A stretch of DNA of 64,000 nucleotides from Asterias rubens (taxonomy: Eukaryota; Echinodermata; Asteroidea; Forcipulatida; Asteriidae), in the NCBI RefSeq assembly GCF_902459465.1, contig NC_047066.1, positions 19,471,047 to 19,535,046 on the forward strand, in the 5' to 3' direction. This document shows positions 35,108 through 47,700 of the stretch, piece after piece. The notes under the pieces were generated by a model. It searched no databases and had not been told where the DNA came from. It worked only from the letters and a program-made list of their open reading frames with translations. The position numbers were made by a program, and so were the translations under genes. Positions within the stretch are counted from its first letter, which is position 1; each line of letters opens with the position of its first letter.

Positions 35108-36834
35108 TTTAGGTCTGTGGTTTGTTCCGAATCCGAAAAAGAGAGCGCCCTCTTTCTACCAGAAGAGGCCAAAGCTGTGCATTCAATTTCTGGCGCGTGT
35201 TCTGTACATATACATGTGTCCGGTGAATTTCGAGGTGGAAGGTATGGTCAACATTTCAAGGTAATTATTCCATATTTTCTGTGTTATTCAGACTGAATAT
35301 GGGCACACGAACTGTTTCAAACCAATACCTTAGTGTTGGTGATCACATAGAATGTTTTAAAGTTGTTAAGATGTTTAAAATGATTGAAAATTGGGTGATT
35401 TTCAATGCGTGTTTTGACACTTTTAGAGCGCCACAGTGACATGATACAACACAATCCTCCTCTCAGCAGTTTTCACGGTATGATGCCCTTTTCTTTGAAC
35501 TGGGAAACAAAATAATGATGCCATATATGAACCGATGCCCTAATTATCTTCATTTGTCAATATGAAGTAAGTAAACATGTTAAAACTTGATGGACATTGA
35601 AATGTTCACACCACACACCGATCTTCGATGACTTCAACTGAACTCAGAACTGGCCCCATTTGTTTCGAGTTTTTCCTGTTTTCACGGCAAACAAGAAAGC
35701 ATGGTTTCCCGGTGAAGCTATACATGGAAGAAACATCTGTAGTGTCTACAAGTGACTCTGTGTATGACTCTATTAGCCAGCATTTGTCTTCATTTTATTC
35801 AAGATATTTTTTTAGTTCAATTTTAAAAATTACCATGGTAACTTACATAAAATAATTAAAAGTGTGAATAACTACTGGCTTTCAACCTTGATTTATATTT
35901 ATTTTTATATAATTTTTTCCTTAATATTTATAATATTAAAGCGTATAAATAAACAGTGATAATTGAATCAACAAGCTGATATTAATAACAATATTGACAC
36001 GAGGGTTAAAAAATAAAAATCTCAAAAAAATGATATAAAAGGCACATGGCTTCTTTTTTTAAGCCTCTGTATTTTTTTTTCCAGAATGCTCAGCAAAATA
36101 TTCAGTCACATGATTTGATCATCATGAACTGTGAATTGAAATATTGTTTGAATTTGATGAAACTTTTTCGGTGGGCAATGGCCTCAACATTACAGGTATG
36201 ACATATTTTGAACCTTGTAGAAATGCCTAAAATACCAAACTTTTTGCATTTATAAGTGAAAATAACCAGTGGAGCCTTACGTGTTCCTAAGTTTTGGTCA
36301 AGGGAGAGGAGACTCTTGGCCTGGCAAATAAAACCGCACAATTTTAATCTAGGGACAGTTTACATCGCGCACAGAGAGGTAAAAGATTTGCCACGATTTT
36401 AGGGACACCTCGAAAACAGGACCTCCTACGATACATTAGTGTTATTAGTAACCGCATGGCAAGAGTATCTGACGGACATACAATTTATAGGCACAATCAT
36501 CATCACAACATTGTTAGTTATTCCTGTGATGAGAGGGAATAGTCTGCACAATTTGTACACTTAGTATATCATGATTCTACTTCTACATTAAGTTCAAGAT
36601 TATCTCTTCCAACAACAAATTGATTATAATATCCCCTATTTCTTGTTGTGGGAGTTTGCCGAGTTATGGGCATGATGGGAAGATCATCTCAACTCAACAA
36701 ACCAACAAACATGTTTGAATTGAATGATGATCCCTACACACACGTCCCCATCCAATAACTTACGTATTTAATTCGTTTACAGTCTATTCTGTCGCCATCT
36801 TGAAAACAAAATCAAAACAATCCCATCATGCATC
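35108..36834. other. Intergenic DNA with no recognised feature
   Basis: AT-rich sequence without domain motifs, tandem arrays or long inverted repeats. Short open frames (for example 75 codons from 35628) lack supporting context. Confidence 0.45.
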
Positions 36835-37231
36835 TTGACATGGAAAACGGATGTAAAGCCGAAGGAGCTTCAAAATTATAATAAATGTGTACGGAGTCTC
36901 AGGTTTCTGACAAAATTCTCAAAATACAAAATGTGCCCGTTCAAAAATGTAGTGCCCGGACAAAGTCATCAACGCGGGCAAAATCGTCACCGCCTGGAAA
37001 AAGGAAAAAAAATTGCAAAAAATTACGTCTGATGAACACAAACTATGGATGTTGAAACAAACAGCACGGTTAAAACACCTAATGCAAGAACGATCGGCAG
37101 AAAGCAGTGAAGTTAACTACTCGACTTGTCACACTTTAAATAGTCGCAACAATGATACTAGTCGCAACTTATTTTTTGTTAATTATTCTCAAGATGCATT
37201 GTGGCAATGTTTGAAACAGGAGCAAATATAA
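36835..37231 (+). other. Two overlapping small open frames of unknown status
   Basis: A 65-codon frame (36835-37032) overlaps a 72-codon frame (37013-37231) in a different register. Their composition (Lys, Glu, Gln, Ser rich, with MQERSAESSEVN in the second) is more protein-like than most frames nearby, and they stand upstream of the exon-like repeat array on the same strand. I recognise no domain, and the frame change argues against one continuous exon. Low confidence. Confidence 0.15.
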
Positions 37232-37252
37232 AAACATTCAAGCAAAATGAAT

Positions 37253-37547
37253 GGGCCATATTTTTGACCGCGTGAGGGCGCTCTCAATCACTTCCGGGGG
37301 TATATTCATTCATACCCAAAACAATTTTTAAAGATTGGAACACATTATAACCACAGACATCTAATCCATCACAGACAATAAGACTTTTAAAGGAGCCGTT
37401 ATAATCCACCTCTAAAGCAAATTGAAACTACGGCGCAACAAAAGTGACAGAACGCCTATTAATTTGTGCAGGGCGAATCGCGTGTACCCCCGGAAGTGAT
37501 CAAAATACTATTTATAGCGCCCTCGCGCGGTCAAAAATAAGGGGCAT
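37253..37547. mobile_element. MITE with terminal inverted repeats of about 50-60 bp
   Basis: The left end reads ATTTTTGACCGCGTGAGGGC followed by TCACTTCCGGGGGTAT. The right end is the inverse (TACCCCCGGAAGTGA, then GCCCTCGCGCGGTCAAAAAT), with about 18 extra bases between the two conserved blocks. The interior is AT-richer and non-coding. Confidence 0.7.
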
Positions 37548-40335
37548 TTAAGGATTGTGTCACTGATGTCTGATTGTGTTTTGTAAGTAAATTATGATGT
37601 CGTGAGCGACACAACTGGTTTGCACCAAAGTAGTCGTGACCATTAAGAACTGGTCAATCATGGTAAGATTCATACACTGCTTTGTGTCTGAGGTCTTAGC
37701 CATCGTCGAATGCTGCTGTCTCCTCCCGGCTAAACATTCTTGTAAAAATACCATGACAGTTTTTTTTGTTTATGAGCTTGTGTTTCATTACTTGTTAAGC
37801 TAACTATAGCATTGTATTGTTCTTTGTTTGCATGATACAGGAAGACTTTCATCTCCGAAGAGATCCAGCCATCAAATAATGATGAGGCCGAATGATGATG
37901 AGACCTGAAAAATGATAAGCTTCCAACATGGATGTACAGCATCTGGTAAATGAACTGCTCTCTTCCTTAAACAAGGTTAGTTCATAAAAGATTTCATCAT
38001 TTATTTTTTGGATCATAATTTTGTATGGTAGTCCAACCTAAGCTTGGGCAAGTTCACGATATTATTATAATATTATTTCTGAGGGTTGGTGTCTGTTTGT
38101 GATAATTTTTCCCGTAAAACTCACATAAATAGTTTCTAAGATTTCTGAGGCTTGTTGTCCGTGTAAGAATGCTGCTGTCATCCCTGCTAAACATTCTTGT
38201 GAATTTACCATGACAGTTTTGTTGTTATCTTAAACTACTTGGGCTTGTGTTTCATAACTTGTTAAGGTAACTATATAATTATATAGTCTTTGTTTGCATG
38301 ATACAGGACAACTTTCATCTACGAGAGATCCAGCCTTGAACTGATGAGACCTAATGATGATGAGACCTGAAAAATGATAAGCTTCAGACAGCGATGTGCA
38401 GTGTCTGGTAAATGAACCGCTCTCTCCCAGGTTAGTTAATAAAAGATTTCATCATTTATTTTTGGTATCATAATTTCTTAAGGTAGTCCAACCTAAGTTT
38501 GGGCGATATCACAATATTTTTTTAAAAATCGCAAGAATTGTTTCTCTTTTTTCTGGGGCTGGTGTCCGTTTGTGAGCTGGTGCCAGAGATGTGGCTGTCT
38601 TCTCACTGCTAATTGAGTTCTCCTTGTGAAAATCTTTTTGAATTCTATGAATTTTCACCCCACAACAATTCATGCAAGAACAGTTTTCTCAGATTTTTAA
38701 GGGGTTGGTGTCATTCAAGAGTGCTGCTGCTAGCTGCTGTATGTGGATGGACAAAAAACTAAACTTTCTTGTGAAAATACCCAAACAGTTTTGTTATCTC
38801 AAACTACTTTAGCTTGTGTTTCTTTACTTGTTAAGCTAACTATAGCATTGTCTTGTTTTTTGTTTGTATGATACAGGACGACTTTCATCTCCGAAGAGAT
38901 CCAGCCATCAAGTGATGAGACCTCATGATGATGAGACCTGATTAATGATTAGCTTCAGACAGCGATGTGCAGAACTCAGTCTGGTAAATGAACTGCTCTC
39001 TCCCGTAAAAAAGGTTAGTTCATAAAAGATTTCATCATTTATTTTTTGGATCATTATTTCTTATGGTAGCCCAACCTAAGCTTAAGCGATACCAAGATTA
39101 TTAAAAATTGCAAGAATTGCTTCTCATATCTGATGGTTGGTGTCTGTTTGTGAACTGGTGCCAGGGATGTGGTTGGTACCCGCTGTCTCCTCACTGCTAA
39201 TTGCGTTCTCCTTCTGAAAATACCATGACAGTTTTTTTAAAAGGATTGCTTTTCGCATTTCGTTAGTTTTCAGTCCACAACATTTCATTCTGATTTTAAA
39301 CAATCCATGCATGAATAGTTTCTCAGATTTTTGAGGGTCGGCGTCATTCACAAATGCCGCTGTTAACTGTGGATGGACAAAAAAGGTCAACTCTCTTGTT
39401 AAAAGTTTTGTTATTTATCTCAACCTACTCTCCCTTGTGTGTCTTTAAGCAAAATTATTACTTAATTGTTCTTTATTTGGATAATTCAGGACGACTTTCA
39501 TCTCCGAAGACATCTAGCCATCAAGTGATGAGACCTATATGATGCTGAAACCTGAAAAATGATTAGCTTCAAACAATGAAATGTTCTCTCCCTTCAAAAA
39601 AGGTTCGTTCATAAAATATTTCATCAATTATATTTTTTAGTATAATTTCTTTTGGTAGTTCCACCTAAGCTTGACGATAGCACGATACTATTTCTCTTAC
39701 ATCTGAGGGTTAGTGTCTGTTTGTGAATTGGTGCCAGAGGTAACATCTAAATGTATTATATGGTGCCAGAGCTGTTGTTGGTACCCGCTGTCTCCTCACT
39801 GCTAGTTGCATTCTCTTTGTGAAAATACCATGACAGTTTTTTTTTAAAGGATTACTTTTCGAATTCTGTTACTTTTTACCCTACAACATTTCATTCTGAT
39901 TTTAAACAAAATGGTTTCTCAGATTTTGGAGGGGTTGGTGGCATTCGCGAATGCTGCTTCAACTGATAACATTCTTGTAAAAATACCACAACAGTTTTGT
40001 TGTTTTTCTCAAACTACATGTACTTTACCTGGTATTTCATTACTACAACATATTATTGTTCTTTTTTTGCATGATACAGGTCAACTTTCATCTCCAAAGA
40101 CATCTAGCCATCAGGTGATGAGACATAATGATGCTAAGACACACCTGAAAAATGATTAGCTTCAAACTTCGACGTAGAGTGTCTGGTAAATGAACCGCTC
40201 TCTATTCCTTAAAAAAGGTTAGTTTCAAAAATATTTCATCCAGCCTAAGCTTGGACGATATCACGAAACTATTGTAAATCACAAGAACTGTTTCTCTTAT
40301 ATCTGAGGGTTGGCATACTGTTTCCAACATGTCCT

Positions 40336-40396
40336 TCCGTGTGTGTGTGTGCATGGTGGTTGGTGTTGTGATTTGTGTGTGTGTACGTGCGTGCAT
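40336..40396. repeat. GT-rich microsatellite
   Basis: Two imperfect GTGTGT tracts separated by about 20 bases. Poly-C runs stand further on, at about 40465 and 40639. Confidence 0.6.
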
Positions 40397-40754
40397 TAGG
40401 ATATGTGTACAGGTTATGACTTAGAAGACTCAAAACTGTTCATGTGGATTGGTCTTGTGAACGCCCCCCCCCCCCCCTCCCCTGGTCTGTCCTTATATTG
40501 GACTATAGGCCAACACATTTGTCATGGCTAAAACAAAGTAAATGTTGTCTGAGCAATATTTCTAGAAGTACATGTACTCGTAGTATCAACTCCAAACTTG
40601 GTTTGTGGATTGGTCTTTGTTTTTGGATTGGTCTGTGGACCCCCCCCCCCCCCCCACCCCACCCAAGAAGCTTATTGCTTTTGGACCCTAGGCCAAACTT
40701 TTAGGTCATTATGACTAAAACAAAAAGAATGTTGCCTGCCTACCATACTACCCA

Positions 40755-42630
40755 CTCTGCCTTCCCTCACACCTTCTCACCTATCCTTCCCCACTCCGTT
40801 TTCCCAGCTCTGCCTTCCCTCACACCTTCTCACCTATCCTTCCCCACTCCGTTTTCCCAGCTCTGCCTTCCCTCACACCTTCTCACCTATCCTTCCCCAC
40901 TCCGTTTTCCCAGCTCTGCCTTCCCTCACACCTTCTCACCTATCCTTCCCCACTCCGTTTTCCAAGCTCTGCCTTCCCTCACACCTTCTCACCTATCCTT
41001 CCCCACTCCGTTTTCCCAGCTCTGCCTTCCCTCACACCTTCTCACCTTCTCACCTATCCTTCCCCACTCCGTTTTCCCAGCTCTGCCTTCCCTCACACCT
41101 TCTCACCTATCCTTCCCCACTCCGTTTTCCCAGCTCTGCCTTCCCTCACACCTTCTCATCTATCCTTCCCCACTCCGTTTTCCAAGCTCTGCCTTCCCTC
41201 ACACCTTCTCACCTATCCTTCCCCACTCCGTTTTCCCAGCTCTGCCTTCCCTCACACCTTCTCACCTATCCTTCCCTACTCCGTTTTCCCAGCTCTGCCT
41301 TCCCTCACACCTTCTCACCTATCCTTCCCCACTCCGTTTTCCCAGCTCTGCCTTCCCTCACACCTTCTCACCTATCCTTCCCCACTCCGTTTTCCCAGCT
41401 CTGCCTTCCCTCACACCTTCTCACCTATCCTTCCCCACTCCGTTTTCCCAGCTCTGCCTTCCCTCGCACCTTCTCACCTATCCTTCCCCACTCTGTTTTC
41501 CCAGCTCTACCTTCCCTCACACCTTCTCACCTATCCTTCCCACTCCGTTTTCCCAGCTCTGCCTTCCCTCACACCTTCTCACCTATCCTTCCCCACTCCG
41601 TTTTCCCAGCTCTGCCTTCCCTCACACCTTCTCACCTATCCTTCCCCACTCCGTTTTCCCAGCTCTGCCTTCCCTCACACCTTCTAACCTATCCTTCCCC
41701 ACTCCGTTTTCCCAGCTCTGCCTTCCCTCACACCTTCTCACCTATCCTTCCCCACTCCGTTTTCCCAGCTCTGCCTTCCCTCACACCTTCTCACCTATCC
41801 TTCCCCACTCCGTTTTCCCAGCTCTGCCTTCCCTCACACCTTCTCACCTATCCTTCCCCACTCCGTTTTCCCAGCTCTGCCTTCCCTCACACCTCCTCAC
41901 CTATCCTTCCCCACTCCGTTTTCCCAGCTCTGCCTTCCCTCACACCTTCTCAGCTATCCTTCCCTACTCCGTTTTCCCAGCTCTGCCTTCCCTCACACCT
42001 TCTCACCTATCCTTCCCCACTCCGTTTTCCCAGCTCTGCCTTCCCTCACACCTCCTCACCTATCCTTCCCCACTCCGTTTTCCCAGCTCTGCCTTCCCTC
42101 ACACCTTCTCACCTATCCTTCCCCACTCCGTTTTCCCAGCTCTGCCTTCCCTCACACCTCCTCACCTATCCTTCCCCACTCCGTTTTCCCAGCTCTGCCT
42201 TCCCTCACACCTCCTCACCTATCCTTCCCCACTCCGTTTTCCCAGCTCTGCCTTCCCTCACACCTTCTCACCTATCCTTCCCCACTCCGTTTTCCCAGCT
42301 CTGCCTTCCCTCACACCTTCTCACCTTCTCACCTATCCTTCCCCACTCCGTTTTCCCAGCTCTGCCTTCCCTCACACCTTCTCACCTATCCTTCCCCACT
42401 CCGTTTTCCCAGCTCTGCCTTCCCTCACACCTTCTCACCTATCCTTCCCCACTCCGTTTTCCCAGCTCTGCCTTCCCTCACACCTTCTCACCTATCCTTC
42501 CCCACTCCGTTTTCCCAGCTCTGCCTTCCCTCACACCTTCTCACCTATCCTTCCCCACTCCGTTTTCCCAGCTCTGCCTTCCCTCACACCTTCTCACCTA
42601 TCCTTCCCCACTCATCTTTCCCAGCCTTCT
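40755..42630. repeat. 53-bp minisatellite, about 35 copies
   Basis: The unit contains CCTTCCCTCACACCTTCTCA followed by CCTATCCTTCCCCACTCCG and TTTTCCCAGCTCTG, measured as 53 bp between the first two copies. Copies are nearly identical. Exceptions are single substitutions, a 10-bp internal duplication in two units (about 41043 and 42318) and a one-base deletion near 41531. As 53 is not a multiple of three and the pyrimidine-rich unit has no stop, the array is open for 660 codons; the frame cycles through all three registers. I do not consider it a protein. Confidence 0.9.
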
Positions 42631-42883
42631 ACCCTACCCACTTTGACAATGATTAAATCTCCTTTAAAAACAAATGTAATGCAGAAAGGTTAGAAATGGG
42701 GGGGGGGTGGTTGTAGTGTGTATAAGTGTTTTCACCCTTTGGTCTTTGCAACCTACATGGCAGAGTTACCGCAGAACAACACTGCACAACACTGGCTAAG
42801 ATTATTGGTGAAAAAAAAACCAACACTGTTCTACATGTGTCAAATGTCAAGAAACAGACTGGCTAGCAGGGCATTTGCGTTTA

Positions 42884-43263
42884 TAAAAGACACTGGACAC
42901 TATTGATATTGTCAGAGACAAGTCTTCACAGTTGGTGTATCTCAACACGCATAATATAAATATAACAAACCTGTGAACATTTGAGCTCGATTGGTCGTTG
43001 AAGTTGCAAAAAAGAAAAAACACCCTTGTTGCACCAAGGTCACACAAAGTTGTGTGCTTTCAGATGCTTACTTTCGAGAACTCAAATGCTAAATATGAGG
43101 TCTGGAAATCAAATTACTTCTTTCTTGAAAACTAAGTCACTTCAGAGGGAGCTGTTTCTCACAAAGTTTTATACTATCAACCTCTCCCAATTGCTTGTAA
43201 TCAAGAAAGGTTTTATGCTAATAGTTATTTTGAATAATTACCTATAGTGTCCACTGCCTTTAA
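42884..43263 (-). mobile_element. TTAA-ended MITE, near full length, reverse orientation
   Basis: The left end GACACTGGACACTATTG and right end AGTGTCCACTGCCTTTAA are inverted copies. The interior has GTGTATCTCAACA, TTGTGTGCTTTCAGATGC and TTATGCTAATAGTTATTTTG, matching the family in reverse. It lies inside the exon-like repeat array, just after the minisatellite. Confidence 0.75.
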
Positions 43264-44968
43264 ACACACCTTTTCTTGTTTAAAGGATTGCTTTTCGAAT
43301 TCTGTTTTTACCCTACAACATTTCATTCTGTTTTTAAACAACATGTATTCACGCATGAATATTTTAGCAGATTTCAGAGAGTTGTTGTCCATGTCTCCTT
43401 GCTGCAAAACGAGGATGGATAACATTTTTGTGAAAATACCACAACATTTTTGTTGTTTATCTTTACCTTGTGTTTCAATACTATAACATAATATTGTTCT
43501 TTTTTTGCCTGATACAGGTCGACTTTCATCTCCGAAGACATCTAGCAATCAAGTGGTGAGGCCTAATGACGCAGAGACCAGAACAATGATCAGCTTCAAA
43601 CATCGACGTTCTTTCCCATCAACTGTTCTTTCCCTTAATAAAAGGTTAGTTCATAAAATATTTCATCATTTATTTTTGTTTTTATGTATTCACATGGTAG
43701 TTTAACGTTACACTGGGTGAATATCATAATACTATTGAAAATCTCAAGAATCGTTTCTCTGTCCGTTTGTAAATTGGTGCCAGAGCTGTGATTGGTACCT
43801 GCTGTCTCATCACTGCTGATTGTATTCTCCTTGTGAGAATACCATGACAGTTTTTCAAAGGATAGCTTTTCGAATTCTGTTATGTTGTACCCTACAACAC
43901 TTCATTCTGATTTAAAACAATTCATGCATGAATAGTTTCTCAGATTTTTCGGGATTGGTTTCAGCCGCAAATGTTGCTGCTAACTGGATGGAAAAAGAAT
44001 CAACCTTCTTGAGAAAATACCAAAGTAGTTTTTTTTTAAAGGGTTGCTTTATTTCTAATGAATTTTTACCCTAGAACATTTCATTCTGATTTACAACTCA
44101 TACATGAATAGATTCTCAATTCGTGTAGGATTACTGTCAGTGTGTTAATGCAGCTGTCTCCTCGCTTGTGAAAACATGATGAAAATTTTGTTATTTTTTT
44201 CAAACAATTCGAGCTTGATTCCACATTCAAGAGTATGGTCATCTGGTACTATTAAGGATCGAGGTAGTCACCTCATGGACCGATCTAATTAAATACGCAC
44301 AGATAGAGATTGGTCTGCCATGTGCAGAAGACACTTTAAATGTGTTTGTGTCACTAATAGGTCCAAATATTTTCACCCCATGGTTGGACAGAACACCTGA
44401 AAGAAGTATACCTCAACTCAATTTTCAGTGTCAATTTTTATTTTATTTTACTGCTTGCTTTGTGAAATGTTGAAATTTGATGACTTCAAAAATCGATCCA
44501 AGTACAATGTACATGTATCGTCAAATTTTTGCAATACTTTCTTGCTGATATATCACGGGTGAAAAAAGCGACTTTGCTCGAGCCTAGTTCCACCTATCGA
44601 AGTTCATTTAGTAGGCCTATAACCAGGAGTTGGGGAAGGGACCCCCCCCCCAACAAAGGGGGTGGGGATAAATAAATTGAAGAAACAACCCCAAGGCAGT
44701 AAACAAAATTATGCATGTGTTTACTTATATATTCCTTTCTTCTTTAAGGGTTCAAACACCCGTATATGAATGTTTATTTTGTTTTTTTTCTACAGTTATG
44801 TTACTGAAACCTAATCTGACCGTTGGAAAGCTGTTATATATTAGTCATTCATTTACCAAGCTCTAGTTGAACAGAGTACATTCAAGACAGATAAAGGCCT
44901 CTATGTCGTAAATGTTGATACTTGTTTGACTTAATGTAAACGAAGTTCCATTTGTTGTTATTTTGAAG

Positions 44969-45261
44969 GTGTGCCATCTGTTGATGATACCAAGCTGTCA
45001 ACGAGAAGGGGATTTCACCAGTCTACCAATCAGCAATTTACTAGGTGTGTGAGGTTTACTACGGAACAGAGGTATATTCAAAACCTGTGGGTTTCATCAC
45101 CCATGTTTTACACTAACATCAAAAAGTGGGCTGTTTTTGCAGCACTATACAAGCGCCACCCCTACGCCACATGCCACAACATTCTGGGGACTTCATGCAG
45201 GCACCAGCCTAACCCAGATGAATGGTTGACCCTACAGATTAATTACAGACATGAACATTGA
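44969..45261 (+). CDS. Possible terminal coding exon, unknown protein
   Basis: An open frame of about 97 codons follows a plausible acceptor (TTATTTTGAAG at 44958-44968) in phase 1 and ends at TGA (45259-45261). The peptide begins GVPSVDDTKLSTRRG, contains FTTEQRYIQNLWVSSPMF and ends CRHQPNPDEWLTLQINYRH, a balanced composition with four cysteines. No ATG opens the frame, so it would need upstream exons, possibly from the cassette array on the same strand. An AATAAA is present at 45480, inside the next MITE's edge. I recognise no family. Confidence 0.35.
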
Positions 45262-45482
45262 AAACATGTTTTTATTAACACCATTTGTATTTATAGAAAA
45301 GCATTGTTTAAAATTCCATTTATTAAATTATTGAACTATTCCATGTAACTATTATTAATATTTTTTGCTGAACATCTCACATCTTTCATGACTGAAAGCA
45401 TTCATCCATTCGAGTTTGAATTAGGCAATTTGATGTTTGTTTTAATTTATTTAAACTAGAGTTTGATTTACACAGTTTTAAT

Positions 45483-45859
45483 AAAAGGCACTTGACACCA
45501 TTTTTAATTACTCAAAATAATTGTTCGCATAAAAACATACTTGGTAACAAGCAATGGGGAGCTGTTGATAGTATAAAACATTGTGAGAAACAGCTTCCTC
45601 TGAAGTAACATAGTTTTTGAGAAAGAAGTAGTTTTCCGCGAATTTGATTTTGTGACTTCAGAATTAGATTTTGAGGTCCCGAAATAAAGCATCTGAAAGC
45701 ACACAACTTCGTGTGACAAGGTTTTTTTTTTTTTCATTATTATCTCGCAAATACAACGACCAATTGAGCTCAAATTTTCACATTTGTGATTTTATGTTGA
45801 GATACAGCAAGTGAGAAGGATGGTCTTTGACAATTATCAATAGTGTCCAATGTCTTTGA
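45483..45859 (+). mobile_element. TTAA-family MITE, full length with eroded ends
   Basis: It runs from AAAAGGCACTTGACACC to its inverse GTGTCCAATGTCTTTGAT, with the internal landmarks GCATCTGAAAGCACACAACT and TTATCTCGCAAATACAACG. It lies just after the possible terminal exon and may supply its 3' UTR. Confidence 0.7.
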
Positions 45860-46488
45860 TCCATTATTTTAGGAGTAATCACTAAGAAAACAGAAACATA
45901 ATTGGTTAGTTTTAGTATTGTAATTCTTTATCAACATGGGAAACATTGAATTTGTCACATGGATACATTTACTTGTTGCCAATGCCACTAAGAGACCGAT
46001 CCATTAAGCTCAACCCCGTTGCGTATTGACCAATCTCAACCCACGAACAACCACAGGTCTGACACTATAAAGTCCGACATGTGTGCGCGTATGCTTGGCG
46101 CGCGCAGCACAGTTGTGCAGAATAGCAATGGAGAGGCTTATGTGTTCTTGCTCACTCGTTCGCTGTGGGCGGAGCCTAATGGATCAATGTATAGTCGATT
46201 TGGGTGAACCCTTTTATAGAAAACAGTCTCTAAAGGGTTTACAGTATAAGGTTCATCCCATTGCTGTTGTTAAGTCTAGATAAATGCTCTTTTTAAAATC
46301 TCTGTCGCAGTACTTTTTGCAAACAAAGACACCCCCTGTAATGTTTTGACTGTAAAGCATGGGTAGTATGATAGTCTAATTAATAGCTGTGTGGTTACAA
46401 TATCTGTCCAATCTTTTCAAAAAAGCTGTAAAGTTTTGAACGATTTATACTCATTGCATCATTGCAATTGAAGTCAAATTATTGTTCT

Positions 46489-46730
46489 GGGCCCAATTTC
46501 ATAGGGCTGCTTAGCGGCAAATCTTGTGCTAACTGCGAGATTTCAATTTCATAGCACTGCTAACCCTGAGCACACAAAATGGTGTGCTCACCTTCCGGAG
46601 CGTTTGGTGAACCCACATTCTGGCCCCCTAATTTTTCTGCTATCCAGTGAAACACGCTTGCACATAAGCCAATTTTTATACTACAGTAAGCACATTTGCT
46701 TACTGTTAAGCATTGCTAAGAAATTGGGCA
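46489..46730. mobile_element. MITE with GGGCCCAATTTC ends
   Basis: The left end GGGCCCAATTTCATAGGGCT and right end GCTAAGAAATTGGGCA are imperfect inverted repeats. The interior repeats CTGCTAA/GCTTA phrases in both orientations. It is non-coding. Confidence 0.55.
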
Positions 46731-47700
46731 CTAGGCAACAGCTGGTTGATGATATTAATCAGGCTGCACTACCGAGAGCATAGTGCTATTGTTATTACCA
46801 ATGAATGACACAGAATGCACTTATTTTCTTAACGAACACCCTTTTACAAAGTTTAATATCAAGTACTCGATATCAAGTACATAGAAACCTCAAAATGGTT
46901 CCTGGGTCTAGTGTTCAACTGTTTATTGCTGGACACAGTTAATTATGGTAAATGGTATGTTGTAAATTGTGCTATGTAAAAGGTAGACAATAATGTAGAT
47001 AACCATGTAAGTGTTATAAGTAAGCCAAGTAAAGTAGTGTTAGAATTTAAAGACTAAGGAACTGCATTTTGAAGAAAACGATAGAAGGTGTCATTTGAAT
47101 TAAGCGAACTCAAAAACTATGAAGGAAAACCGACATTTTTAATATTACATTTTGGTATAGTTTCTTGACAGTAACACCTAAGTTGTTGAAAATTTCACAG
47201 ATTCGATTAGATCAAACAGCAATAATTTGTTTCTATTCAAGAATTTCTAAGGAAAGCGTACACAATCCCAAACATATTAATATCTAGAAGAAGTTTTGCT
47301 TGGTGAAAAAAAAGGAATTCAAAAGTCTACAAAATCTGTGTCAAACTATTAGTGGGTAAAACAGTTTAGCAGTGTAGTTTAACATAACTCAAAGAACATT
47401 GTAAACAATAAGGCTCGTTCAATTACAGTAAATTTATTGTTCCTATACTAATAATGTTAAATTTGTATTATTGAGAATATATTTAGTGTTGAGTCAAATA
47501 AAATGATTCTATACATATAACAGAAGAAAAATGCCTTGAATTGCTTATTGTATGTGATTTTACTGTACAAGAAATGTGTTATGGTTTCAATACGCAATAC
47601 AAAAGAAATCAGTTCTTTATTTTAAGGAAACTCACTTTCACCCTACCCAAAATCACAACTACACTTCTCTACAAAAACAGTTCACTAAAATTTTTTTTTA
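46731..47700. other. AT-rich DNA with no recognised feature
   Basis: No exon, array or inverted repeat was identified. Confidence 0.45.

Larger units (their letters stand above)
37716..44250 (+). repeat. Tandem array of a 0.5-0.6 kb unit carrying a short exon-like cassette
   Basis: Six cassettes of 113-138 nt share a border ATACAG (or ATTCAG) after a T-rich tract at the left and a GTTAGT-like donor at the right: 37841-37975, 38307-38430, 38877-39013, 39490-39602, 40080-40217, 43518-43644. The core ACTTTCATCTCCGAAGA is well conserved, followed by GATGAGACC repeats and CTCTC. The surrounding unit also repeats (GGTGTCTGTTTGTGAA, CTCACTGCTAATTG, TACCATGACAGTTTT). Each cassette contains stops in every frame over its length, so it looks like non-coding or untranslated exon sequence, or a degenerate coding exon. 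The array is interrupted between cassettes five and six by the 53-bp minisatellite. A terminal exon candidate follows at 44969 on the same strand. Confidence 0.55.

Noticed and set aside
40711..42693. 660-codon open frame as a proline-rich protein gene
   Set aside because: It is a 53-bp minisatellite without stops; the frame cycles through all three registers, so length alone is not evidence of coding.
37841..43644. Cassette array as a tandem-exon protein gene
   Set aside because: Every cassette has in-frame stops in all registers over its full length, so a repeated-domain protein is not supported.
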